Of a DNA stretch of 64,000 nucleotides, positions 1 through 7,122 are shown one piece after another. Every line of letters starts with the position of its first letter. Within the stretch, counting starts at the first letter, position 1. The position numbers were made by a program, and so were the translations under genes. The DNA is from Desulfobacter latus (lineage in GTDB: Bacteria > Desulfobacterota > Desulfobacteria > Desulfobacterales > Desulfobacteraceae): the NCBI RefSeq assembly GCF_013389365.1, contig NZ_JACADJ010000016.1:1-64000 (forward strand). The letters are read 5' to 3'. Below the pieces are notes generated by a model. The model saw only the letters and a list, made by a program, of their open reading frames with translations. It ran no database searches and had not been told where the DNA came from.

Positions 1-32
1 TCTATTTGATTTTATTGATAAAATCAAATAGA
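1..32. repeat. perfect 15-bp inverted repeat (hairpin)
   Basis: Two perfectly complementary 15-base arms (1-15 and 18-32) are separated by two bases. The element is very A+T rich and has no U-run on either side that would make it a clear terminator. It lies at the window edge, so its gene context on the left is unknown. Confidence 0.75.
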
Positions 33-33
33 T

Positions 34-73
34 AATTATTTCAAATATTTATAAGTAACCATTTGAAATAATT
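34..73. repeat. A+T-rich inverted repeat with TTTGAAATAATT arms
   Basis: Arms 34-46 and 61-73 are perfectly complementary over 13 bases with a 14-base spacer. The arm motif TTTGAAATAATTA recurs at 1268-1280 and, as TTGAAATAATTA, near 3978, all within the cassette region and in its non-coding parts. Its role is unknown. Confidence 0.6.
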
Positions 74-158
74 AATAAATAAATTTAATATTTGACATTA
101 AAAACCATCGAACCGACAGTAATAATTAACCATTCGTTTTTTTTTTGCGTTAACTGAA

Positions 159-680
159 TTAGCAGCGTTCGGCATTAGCCTCTATGAGATGCAACATCTC
201 ACTAGGCAGTACAACGAGAATGCCGCACAATTGAGCAAGCTTAACTCTTCTTTTTAGTATGCCTTTGTCGGTCGTTACGAAAAACTTTCCATATTTTTGC
301 GCTTCGAATACATGCTCTGAATCCTGTAGCATTTTGTCTCGCCGACCATTCCCAGCCAACAAATTCAAGATTTGTTCTTTTAAAATTAGCTCGGCTTCTG
401 AAAGCTCTACCTCTATTGTATAAATTTTAGCATCTGCTTCCATTTTTACTACTGGTGGCACATTGGGATGTTCAATCTCCTTCATATTCGAGTGGGATAT
501 CACAAGATTTATCTCGCCAGCGTTATATAGCTGAAATAGCCTTTCAGAGGCTAAATCCTCTGGCATATACTTTGGATCGAAGGCGCATGAGTCTATAAAA
601 ATATTTGCCCTTCGTGTGTTAATAGATACTGAACCTAATGGTATTCTCCTTTTTGTATTTTCAGGTATGGATTTTTTCAT
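159..680 (-). CDS. PIN-domain-like protein (putative ribonuclease)
   Basis: A 173-residue protein with the pattern of a PIN-fold nuclease. There is an early strand with an acidic residue (FIDSCAFD, D30), a mid-protein acidic pair (E68, E70), and two later aspartates in MLQDSE (D120) and VTTDKG (D138). The last matches the usual (T/S)xD motif that completes the metal site. PIN proteins are Mg2+/Mn2+-dependent RNases, often toxins. The ATG overlaps the stop of the upstream cysteine-rich gene by four bases (ATGA), so the two are probably translated together and belong to one integron cassette. No convincing attC follows the stop; only a TTAACGC remnant is seen. Function as a toxin or a defence RNase is inference. 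Confidence 0.7.
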   Translation of the reverse strand: MKKSIPENTKRRIPLGSVSINTRRANIFIDSCAFDPKYMPEDLASERLFQLYNAGEINLVISHSNMKEIEHPNVPPVVKMEADAKIYTIEVELSEAELILKEQILNLLAGNGRRDKMLQDSEHVFEAQKYGKFFVTTDKGILKRRVKLAQLCGILVVLPSEMLHLIEANAERC

Positions 681-916
681 TTTACGTTAAATTTTATCTT
701 CGCTTGTGAAATTATTTGGTTTGCAATAGGAGAACAGACGTCAGCGGGAACTCCGCTGCAACTCAGATTCCCGCTATACCAGTTGCAACCGTCTTCGTCC
801 TCATCTGTTAGGCATATTACCGAAGTGACTTGGCAAGTATTACATTCTTCGTGGTTCGATAACTCTGAATTTATTATTTTAAGTAGTTGTTGATGAGACA
901 CTAATGTTCTATCCAT
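677..916 (-). CDS. small cysteine-rich hypothetical protein
   Basis: A 79-residue protein with six cysteines (25, 28, 35, 44, 53, 61) including a CxxC pair, which suggests metal binding or disulfides. It is not recognised as a known family. The ATG at 916 is chosen because GGAGG sits seven bases upstream; a TTG at 928 in the same frame falls inside that ribosome binding site. The gene begins 26 bases after the conserved end of attC site A, as expected for the first gene of an integron cassette, and is coupled by an ATGA overlap to the PIN gene. It could be the partner (antitoxin or regulator) of the PIN protein, but nothing in its sequence proves this. Confidence 0.6.
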   Translation of the reverse strand: MDRTLVSHQQLLKIINSELSNHEECNTCQVTSVICLTDEDEDGCNWYSGNLSCSGVPADVCSPIANQIISQAKIKFNVK

Positions 917-941
917 TGTATCCTCCAAATTTCAGTTTTTT

Positions 942-1052
942 GCCGAACGGGGGGCACATTGCCAAGCGCGTTGTAAAAGCCAAGTTTTTTCTAAAACCAA
1001 GCATTTTCAAAAAGCGATAACTCCCCGGTCGGCTGTAGCGTTGTTGTTCGGA
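942..1052 (-). other. attC-like recombination site A
   Basis: On the minus strand the site opens with a CGAACAACAACGCT-type core (1052-1039) and closes with CCCCGTTCGGC (952-942), the GTTRRRY-like core typical of attC. It is 111 bp long. Arm pairing inside the site is weaker than in sites B and C. It separates the coupled small-protein/PIN cassette from the preceding short cassette. Confidence 0.6.
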
Positions 1053-1099
1053 GATCATCGGTTTTACAGGGACATGATGATGTTTGAATTTAATAAATA

Positions 1100-1152
1100 G
1101 GTATCATGTCCCCGGAATCCTTCGTAAAATGGTATTATGTCCCCGGAATTCC
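1100..1152. repeat. two direct copies of a GGTATNATGTCCCCGGAAT motif
   Basis: Copies lie at 1100-1120 and 1131-1152 and differ at one internal position. In the other strand they read ATTCCGGGGACATNATACC. Similar motifs flank REP-associated tyrosine transposase (Y1-type) genes in many bacteria. No transposase ORF is present here, so this is at most a remnant. The link to that transposase family is recalled knowledge, not shown by the sequence. Confidence 0.55.
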
Positions 1153-1259
1153 TAATATCCCTGATACTTTTCTATATAATAGATGTCATTGTTTTAGATA
1201 TCCTCTAATATTTTTTTTCGCTCATGTCGCGTTTTGGGGTCTAATTTTTGACGATTACT

Positions 1260-1344
1260 TTAACTATTTGAAATAATTAGCAATATCTACATTTCCTTTG
1301 TATCGCAAGGCCGAGTCTTTTTATCATATATTTCAAATAGTTAA
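1260..1344. repeat. 16-bp perfect inverted repeat inside the short cassette
   Basis: Arms TTAACTATTTGAAATA (1260-1275) and its complement (1329-1344) enclose 53 bases. One arm lies within the possible 40-residue ORF and the other just beyond its stop, so a transcript could fold back over the 3' half of that ORF. Confidence 0.7.
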
Positions 1345-1399
1345 CCTTATCAGCCCATAAAAAAACCCTGAAACACAACATGAGCCATCTGTTTTTCAT
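1277..1399 (-). CDS. possible 40-residue basic peptide in a short cassette
   Basis: An ATG at 1399 opens a 40-codon frame that ends in TAA at 1277. AAGGAAG lies about ten bases upstream of the ATG. The peptide begins MKNRWLMLCFRVFLW and is rich in lysine, arginine and aromatic residues, with a hydrophobic start. It is the only sizeable start-to-stop frame I found on the coding strand between attC sites B and A. Small ORFs are common in integron cassettes, but this one could be chance. No family is recognised. Confidence 0.35.
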   Translation of the reverse strand: MKNRWLMLCFRVFLWADKVNYLKYMIKRLGLAIQRKCRYC

Positions 1400-1449
1400 T
1401 TTTTAATTCTTCCTTTCTTTTTGTTGGGCACAGTGGTCATTTCGTTGCC

Positions 1450-1579
1450 GCCGAACGGGGAGCTGAGGTGCCGGGCTTTAAAACCACAAAAGCTCCAATA
1501 AAAAGTTAAATTTTCATGCACCAAGAGCTTTCAAAAAGACGGCGCAGGTAGCCCGGTCACCTCGAGCGTTTTGTTAGCC
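1450..1579 (-). other. attC recombination site B
   Basis: A 130-bp site. On the minus strand it starts in the stop codon of the HNH gene (GGCTAACAAAACGCT) and ends with CCCCGTTCGGC. Outer arms 1465-1476 and 1551-1563 pair completely (GAGGTG/CACCTC and CCGGGC/GCCCGG) except for one unpaired base at 1557, the extrahelical base typical of folded attC sites. The central part is nearly the same as in site C. Confidence 0.85.
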
Positions 1580-2422
1580 ATTTTTGAACACCTTTTCTCG
1601 ATGATATTCCATGTATTTCATAAGTCTATCAGGGAGTTTTCTTAATTTCAAACTATCTGATAGTGTCAATTTCTTGATATCATCTTGCGATAATCTTGAT
1701 GAAAATATTACAATACCTTTTACGTCAAATGAAATGAGTCCTGAATCAAATAGATGATCTAATGTCGGTTGAAGGAGTAGTCCATTCTTAGGGTCTAAGC
1801 GCTCCTGATTGGATGAATCTCTCCAGGGTTTTATATGTGATGCACGAAGTATAGAAAGGTTGCTTAGGCCTGTCACTGAACAATTGCCCCATAAGGCTAC
1901 GACTCCATCTCTAAACAACCCTTGTCCGATACGACTTTTTATAATTGAGTCTTTTTCTGTTTGACTGAGAGATTTATAATCGTTTTGATGGAACTTGATG
2001 TCATCTAATAAGTCTGTCACTTGCTTTGCCTGGCCAATGCTAAAAACAAATTTGCTTGGTTCTTTTGTATGCAGGATATGGTTTTTTAGGAAAATTTCCC
2101 CATAATAAACAAATGGTGAATGATGAATATCTCGGTAAAATAGGTGAATTTCATCCTGCACAGACTTTGCATTTACAATCCTGCTATCTGAGGAATGCTT
2201 TTCTTCCCCTTCCCAGTGCAAAAACTCTCCATCCAAATAATCGTTGTATTGGGTTAAAGCCTGTTGTTTTTCTTTTGTGACAAATAAAATTATGAAATTG
2301 GTTCCCGAAGGGGTTACAACACCTCTTGAAATTGCCTGAAACCCTCTATATCCCCAAATGTCAGCTAAATAAGGGCGGTCGTATTTTTTCCCAATACTTA
2401 ATTTATCAAAGTTAACAGGCAC
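1574..2422 (-). CDS. HNH endonuclease cassette protein
   Basis: A 282-residue protein with a C-terminal HNH_2-type nuclease domain. The visible motifs are CSVTGL (C181), ASHIKPWR (H196), the DPKNGLLL segment (N213) and LDHLFD (H223). The N-terminal 110 residues resemble the DUF3427-type domain found on restriction-like proteins; this is a recalled resemblance. Start is a GTG at 2422 with AAGGA about ten bases upstream, just inside the cassette boundary left by attC site C. The TAA stop lies within the core of attC site B, a typical cassette layout. The likely role is DNA cleavage, perhaps modification-dependent or anti-phage restriction; the target is unknown. Confidence 0.85.
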   Translation of the reverse strand: MPVNFDKLSIGKKYDRPYLADIWGYRGFQAISRGVVTPSGTNFIILFVTKEKQQALTQYNDYLDGEFLHWEGEEKHSSDSRIVNAKSVQDEIHLFYRDIHHSPFVYYGEIFLKNHILHTKEPSKFVFSIGQAKQVTDLLDDIKFHQNDYKSLSQTEKDSIIKSRIGQGLFRDGVVALWGNCSVTGLSNLSILRASHIKPWRDSSNQERLDPKNGLLLQPTLDHLFDSGLISFDVKGIVIFSSRLSQDDIKKLTLSDSLKLRKLPDRLMKYMEYHREKVFKNG

Positions 2423-2444
2423 GGTTGTGGTGTCCTTATTTGGA

Positions 2445-2575
2445 GGCTAACGGGGAGCTGAGGGGCCAGGCTTCTTAAACCCCAAAAGCTCCGATAAAAA
2501 GTTAAATTTTCCTGAACCAGGCACTCCCGAAAGGCCGCGCAGTAAGCCTGGTCCCTCTCCAGCGTTTTGTTCTTT
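2445..2575 (-). other. attC recombination site C
   Basis: A 131-bp site following the HEPN gene. On the minus strand it runs from GAACAAAACGCT to CCCCGTTAGCC. Arms 2460-2473 and 2544-2557 pair over 14 positions with a single G-T wobble. It shares long blocks with site B, for example AAAAGTTAAATTTTC and CAAAAGCTCC, which indicates one source array with a homogeneous attC family. Confidence 0.85.
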
Positions 2576-2601
2576 TCATTGCTTATTATGTAGCAACGGA
2601 A

Positions 2602-3804
2602 TTAATCATCGGGGGATGAATCACTTTGTTTTTTTAATGGCCTAATAGCTGAAACTTCATAATCGCCCACAGGATTATCCACTTTATAAATTTCTACCAA
2701 TCCTTTTTTTTCAAGGAGAGAAATAAGCTCGTATGAACTCCGAAAATCAAACCCTAAAATGCCTAAATGATTTTTAACAAAATGACTGAGTCCAACAAAG
2801 CCATCTGTGGACAGGAACTGTTCATACTGACTTTTAAGTTCCTCAAGAAGTTTATCTTCGCTGATGATATCAAAAGCACTATGTTCAACTATACTTTCCC
2901 GAATAGCATCCCTATCTAAATCGCTAAATTGTATATCTTCAACGCCACTATCAGCTTCATCTATAATTTCTAATAATTCTTTTATTAAGTTTTCTCCTAT
3001 TTCACATTGATTTTGAGTGAAAAGGTTATTATGCGCAACTTTGTGACGAATTTTTTCTAAGTCTTCCCATTTTTTTTGAAAATCTTTTATCCGAAACGCG
3101 TCGTTAAAAAATTTTGTATAGTTCGTTTCAATTTCTTCCTTTAAAATACGTATAGAATTGACAGATTCATCCATATTTCGAATTCGTTTGATAATGTCAT
3201 CTCGACTCAAAAAACCTGAAATTTGTTGAAACACAATTCTTCCCAAGTCACCGAAATCAATAAGATATGCTGAACTATCAAGCGATGTAGTTAAAACTCT
3301 ACTTTCGACATTACGGGCTTTTGCTTTCCGGTTCATGTCTGAATCAGCTGTTACTTTCCACCAATTAGGGCCAAGTTTTTTTATGAAAAATTTGATCAGG
3401 TATCCTCTTAATTTGTTCTCTACTTGATGGATTCCTGGATAAAGTTGAGAAGCTATTCTTTCGGAGACTTCATCTAAAACAACGTAAATGGGTTCAAATT
3501 TTAATTCTTTTGAGTAGTCAATTATTGGTATTCTTAATTTTTCGGTGTCCTCAAAAGGTCCTTTTATATTTATCAAAAAAGCTCTTTTGAGTTGCTGATC
3601 GGTCTCATCCTCTGAATCAACAAGGGCTATCTTTACTTTAAGAGCCTGATCGCAAATAGTATCTGTTGCCTGTGAAGAAGGAGACTTCCATAAATTTGAA
3701 TTAGCCAGTAATGCGTGTTTAAAATTTTCTACTGTTTTAATTACAGTTTTCCCGGTTTTATCAACACAAAGAAATTCAAAAGAAAAATCTGTTTTCATAT
3801 TCAT
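2602..3804 (-). CDS. HEPN-domain protein (Swt1-type), integron cassette
   Basis: A 400-residue protein. Residues about 120-285 look like a Swt1-type HEPN domain. The domain opens with a conserved helix (HQVENKLRGYLIKF), followed by GPNWW and then the catalytic RxxxxH motif in EKIRHKVAHNN (R253, H258). HEPN proteins are metal-independent RNases frequent in toxin-antitoxin and anti-phage systems. The N-terminal 110 residues and the C-terminal 100 residues match nothing I recognise; the C-terminus may be a winged helix (SSYELISLLEKKGLVEIY). ATG at 3804 has AGGTG and GGGG stretches upstream. It is the first cassette of the cluster, with a strong, apparently operator-controlled promoter about 130 bases upstream. 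A defence role is inferred. Confidence 0.7.
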   Translation of the reverse strand: MNMKTDFSFEFLCVDKTGKTVIKTVENFKHALLANSNLWKSPSSQATDTICDQALKVKIALVDSEDETDQQLKRAFLINIKGPFEDTEKLRIPIIDYSKELKFEPIYVVLDEVSERIASQLYPGIHQVENKLRGYLIKFFIKKLGPNWWKVTADSDMNRKAKARNVESRVLTTSLDSSAYLIDFGDLGRIVFQQISGFLSRDDIIKRIRNMDESVNSIRILKEEIETNYTKFFNDAFRIKDFQKKWEDLEKIRHKVAHNNLFTQNQCEIGENLIKELLEIIDEADSGVEDIQFSDLDRDAIRESIVEHSAFDIISEDKLLEELKSQYEQFLSTDGFVGLSHFVKNHLGILGFDFRSSYELISLLEKKGLVEIYKVDNPVGDYEVSAIRPLKKQSDSSPDD

Positions 3805-4144
3805 GGTCCCCTATTTCACCTGGAAGGAAATAATTCATTTCAAAGATTTTTATTTTTGAAGAAACCAAATATCAACATTCATTATTCTCGTTTAGTTGGT
3901 CTATTAAAAAAGAACAGTTGTTATAGATGGAAAATTTTCCATTATATCACTCTATAGAATAGAAAATTTTCCATATATTGAAATAATTAAGACGTAAATA
4001 TGGAAAGAAGTCCTTGATTTTTCCATGTTTTTTTATATATCAGCTATTATCATGGCAAGCAAGAAAAAGTTCAGACCAGATCCGAATTTGAAATTAATGA
4101 ATCTAATTCGTCGCTCTTTAAAATGTTATCATTTAACGCTTAAG
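3805..4144. other. non-coding region upstream of the HEPN gene
   Basis: An A+T-rich intergenic region of 340 bases between the HEPN cassette and the penicillin-acylase gene. It holds the HEPN promoter with its palindromes (listed separately) and a further TTGAAATAATTA motif near 3978. No attI, attC or integrase remnant was recognised, and no gene of convincing length. Confidence 0.5.
3927..3972 (-). promoter_or_regulatory. HEPN promoter flanked by two GGAAAATTTTCC palindromes
   Basis: On the minus strand TGATATAAT (3949-3941) is an extended -10 element. A perfect 16-base palindrome ATGGAAAATTTTCCAT (3927-3942) covers the expected transcription start. A second copy, GGAAAATTTTC (3972-3962), covers the -35 region; the two centres are about 32 bp or three helical turns apart. 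This is the usual arrangement for a repressor that occupies both sides of a promoter. The -35 hexamer itself is poor, consistent with an extended -10 promoter. The regulator is unknown. Confidence 0.55.
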
Positions 4145-6553
4145 TTAATGACTTTGCGGTACCAATGTCAAAGTCGTTTGTGCATGGGCCTTAATGGCAA
4201 CATCTGAAAACCACCAGTACTGGACAGATCCATCCATAAAACCGTCAACCAGGTCTTTCTGGTGGGAATGAAAGGTCCGGCCTGACGCCCCGCCCGGCAA
4301 CACCGCCATGAGCTTTTCATCATCCCCCATATCCGCCACAAAGCGCAGGGATGCACAATGGGTCACGGCATAGGGGGCGTCAAAATCATACCATCCCCGA
4401 TACAGGGTTTCACCGGAGCCGCCCATGGGCATAGGCCCTGTGCCAAGCAAGCCCTTCAGTCGCCCTTTACGGACAAGGGGATTAACCAGTTCAAGGGTAT
4501 GCAGATCCCCCCAGCGCCATTGGGCAGGGTTATCGCCAAGGGTCCGGGACAACTCCTTCCGGGCGGCATGGGCGGCCCGGACAAAAAGATCCGCCATGGT
4601 TTCTCTTTTACCGGCAGTGCATATATCATCAAAAAAAGGACTGTCACCGGCCAGCACAAATTGTAAGAGGCGCTCCTGCCAGTAATACCAGGCATTCAAC
4701 AGCGTCCAAACCTTTTGTGGCCCCAGATCATCTTCAAACACCGCCAATGCAAACTGCCGGTATATGGCTTGAAAAATCAAAGGCCCGGCCTTTTCAGGAT
4801 CATCTTTAAAATCCCAGTCCGCCACAATCCGTCCCAGATCTTTTGTATCCCCGTTTGCCAGAAGAATCCGTGCCATAATCGGTGCAATGCGCCGGGCCAT
4901 GACATTGCCCGTATCTCTTTGATATTGCCACATATCCAAAGGTGTCTGCTGGACTTTGCCTGCCATGAGCTCTTTTAACCTTGCATAACGGAATGACGGT
5001 GCAAAATAGGATGAATAATAATGGGGAAAGCCTGTGTCCACCGTTTTATTGTTGCAGGTGCCAATCCATTTTTTTTCCGGGTTGATCTGCCCGGGCATCT
5101 GATCCGGGGCAATCCAGCCCTGCCAGTTGTCTGTGCTCTCTTTGACCACATGGGGAAACGTGCCGCCGTTCCGGCGCAGGGGAACCCGGCCGGATGTCTG
5201 GTGGCCGATATTGCCTGAAGTATCCGCAAACACCCAGTTAAAACAGGCCATGGTCAGGTCCTGCAAAGCCCGGGAAAGATCTTCGGCATTTTTTGCCGTC
5301 AGCAGATCCAGCACCCCGATATCCGGTGTCATGGATTCAAGCGGCGCAAATCTGAGCGTAAACACCTTATTGGTGTCCAGACCCTTGAGGACTTTAGATA
5401 CCACCGGTCCCCTGCGGGTGGTGCGGATATCGATATCTTCCGTTCGAAAGCCGCCGGGTGCCGCCTTATCCTTAATTTTCAACCGTTCTTTAATATGCCC
5501 AAAGGCAATGGAATTGACGCCCTCCAGATAATGGTCCGGATTGCCTGAATCAACGGTTTCAATATACAGGTCCACCATGTCACCATAATTGTTGGTGGCG
5601 GACAAGGCAATGTGCTCGGTGCGCCCTACCCCCATCCCCGGGATGCCGGGGATCTGCACCCCAACGGCCCGGATGCCGGGGCAGATCAGCCCTGCCGGAT
5701 ACCAGACCCCCGGCAGTATTCTCGGGTCCAGGTGGGGATCGCCGGAGAGCACCGCAGCCCCGGTCACGGACTTTTCCGGCGCCATGGCCCAGTTGTTACT
5801 GCCCACCCGCAGCATCCTGTCCCCGGCAAAGGCCAAAAGAGCGGGGTCAAACGGCAGGGCCACCCCAAGGATCTCCTTGGGCGGCATGGCAATAAAGCCC
5901 TGGTCATCCGGGTCATCCACATTAATATTCAAAGGCAGCAGCATGGCGGTTTTTTCATATCCCAGGGTATCCAGCAGCATCTGGGAGATGATCTCCGTGG
6001 TCAGGTTGGCTGCCGTGGAATATCCCATATAAAACAGTACCCCCAGGCAGTCTTCCACCTGCCATAAATCCGGTTTGATCCCGGCCATACGAAATGCCAA
6101 AGCAAGATCATGTGGACATTTTTTTATGAAGGTATTTATGCCGTCCACATAGTGTTGAAACTGTTTTCGCAAGGCAGGATTCAATATCCGGGCCTGTTTT
6201 TTCGCCATGCGTAAAATTCCGATGGTGCGCATGCGCACATCCAGATCCCTGGCCTTCGCCCCTGCCAGCTCGCACATCCGTCCTTCATAATACATCCGGG
6301 TCATCTGCATCTGGAACAGCCGGTCCTGGGCCGTGACAAACCCTTGCGCAAACAACAGATCTCCAATATTTTCGGCATGAATATAAGCAATACCCGAATC
6401 GTCCCGGGTTACGGTTACGGGCCGGCTTAAGCCGGCAAGATTTAATTGTCCCTCATCTTGGTAATCATTAAACCGGGGCAGAAAGAAAAAAAGAATCACA
6501 CAGCAAACCACCAGCAAAGCGATGGCGATACTGACACGCCGAATCCATTTCAT
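4145..6553 (-). CDS. penicillin acylase family protein (Ntn hydrolase)
   Basis: An 802-residue precursor of the penicillin amidase / acyl-homoserine-lactone acylase superfamily. A basic start and a hydrophobic stretch (residues 6-26) form a signal anchor or signal peptide, so it should act in the periplasm. The autocatalytic cleavage site and nucleophile lie in RVGSNNWAM (S252, start of the beta chain), followed by the conserved SGDPHLD segment. The alpha-chain motif QDRLFQM (about 76-82) is also present. Such enzymes hydrolyse amide bonds of acylated substrates; the true substrate (N-acyl-homoserine lactone, peptide or other amide) cannot be read from the sequence. It ends the minus-strand run psiE-like / acylase with a 33-base gap. 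Confidence 0.9.
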   Translation of the reverse strand: MKWIRRVSIAIALLVVCCVILFFFLPRFNDYQDEGQLNLAGLSRPVTVTRDDSGIAYIHAENIGDLLFAQGFVTAQDRLFQMQMTRMYYEGRMCELAGAKARDLDVRMRTIGILRMAKKQARILNPALRKQFQHYVDGINTFIKKCPHDLALAFRMAGIKPDLWQVEDCLGVLFYMGYSTAANLTTEIISQMLLDTLGYEKTAMLLPLNINVDDPDDQGFIAMPPKEILGVALPFDPALLAFAGDRMLRVGSNNWAMAPEKSVTGAAVLSGDPHLDPRILPGVWYPAGLICPGIRAVGVQIPGIPGMGVGRTEHIALSATNNYGDMVDLYIETVDSGNPDHYLEGVNSIAFGHIKERLKIKDKAAPGGFRTEDIDIRTTRRGPVVSKVLKGLDTNKVFTLRFAPLESMTPDIGVLDLLTAKNAEDLSRALQDLTMACFNWVFADTSGNIGHQTSGRVPLRRNGGTFPHVVKESTDNWQGWIAPDQMPGQINPEKKWIGTCNNKTVDTGFPHYYSSYFAPSFRYARLKELMAGKVQQTPLDMWQYQRDTGNVMARRIAPIMARILLANGDTKDLGRIVADWDFKDDPEKAGPLIFQAIYRQFALAVFEDDLGPQKVWTLLNAWYYWQERLLQFVLAGDSPFFDDICTAGKRETMADLFVRAAHAARKELSRTLGDNPAQWRWGDLHTLELVNPLVRKGRLKGLLGTGPMPMGGSGETLYRGWYDFDAPYAVTHCASLRFVADMGDDEKLMAVLPGGASGRTFHSHQKDLVDGFMDGSVQYWWFSDVAIKAHAQTTLTLVPQSH

Positions 6554-6586
6554 GCCAACTATTTACATCTCCTTAACCGGAGCCGC

Positions 6587-7090
6587 CTATTCCGGCTTTT
6601 CGCCTTTATGTATTTCATGGCGATCCTTTGGAAAAATTGGATCAAACATTGCGATACATGTTTGAGATGAGTTCAATACCAGATAATATCCGATGCTCAT
6701 GGCAAAAACAACACCAGCAATGGCCCACACATATTGCGGGCTGGTCTTGTTGAAGTCAAGAATGATAACTTTCCGGGCAATGGCCATCAGGGCGGTTGCC
6801 ATGACAATCTGGACATGGATCACATCTTCTCTCAGGTAAATACATATATTTACAAATATTTCAATGGCAATGAGTACCGCCATAAAGGCCCCGAAAGTGG
6901 CAAGGATGTCACTCATGGTCAGCATGAATCTGGGTGGAGAGATCAATTCCTGATACAACACCCAACACACATCAACCACCCCCCAAAGAATTACAGCCGT
7001 CATAATCATAGCCAGAGCCCTTACGGCAAATCGGATGATGGCACGAAGTTTCAAAATCAGGGGTTCATCGTTTTTGTCATGAGAATCCAT
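6587..7090 (-). CDS. PsiE-family membrane protein
   Basis: A 167-residue inner-membrane protein with four hydrophobic segments (about 18-45, 62-88, 98-110, 118-140), as in the phosphate-starvation-inducible PsiE family. The conserved loop IYLREDVIHVQIVMATALMA is present. The molecular function of this family is not established. ATG at 7090 is preceded by AGGAGAAAT. It sits between the universal stress protein and the penicillin-acylase gene on the same strand with gaps of about 30 bases, so co-transcription is likely. No Pho box was recognised. Confidence 0.85.
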   Translation of the reverse strand: MDSHDKNDEPLILKLRAIIRFAVRALAMIMTAVILWGVVDVCWVLYQELISPPRFMLTMSDILATFGAFMAVLIAIEIFVNICIYLREDVIHVQIVMATALMAIARKVIILDFNKTSPQYVWAIAGVVFAMSIGYYLVLNSSQTCIAMFDPIFPKDRHEIHKGEKPE

Positions 7091-7122
7091 TCTATTCTAT
7101 TTCTCCTGTATGAAATGAATCA

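Larger units (their letters stand above)
942..4000 (-). mobile_element. integron gene-cassette cluster lacking an integrase (CALIN type)
   Basis: Three attC-like sites in the same orientation (2445-2575, 1450-1579, 942-1052) alternate with minus-strand genes, each of which ends just before an attC. Cassette order in the reading direction is HEPN, HNH, a short cassette with a 40-residue ORF, then the cysteine-rich/PIN pair. The integrase of a complete integron should lie upstream of the first cassette, i.e. to the right of about 4000. Only a penicillin-acylase gene is there, so this is a cassette cluster without intI. The left boundary is not resolved, and the cluster may continue past the window edge. 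Confidence 0.8.

Noticed and set aside
2056-2280. 74-residue plus-strand frame inside the HNH gene
   Set aside because: Opposite to a cassette gene with good motifs, start signal and attC context.
3805-4144. attI site or integrase remnant upstream of the first cassette
   Set aside because: No tyrosine-recombinase motifs in any frame and no attC-like core found. The integrase is treated as absent.
4025-4207. 60-residue plus-strand frame overlapping the acylase 3' end
   Set aside because: No ribosome binding site, overlap with a well-supported gene, and A+T-rich low-information sequence.
4358-6067. Several plus-strand frames of 87-151 residues across the acylase gene
   Set aside because: Antisense to a well-supported penicillin-acylase gene. 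No ribosome binding sites or family motifs.
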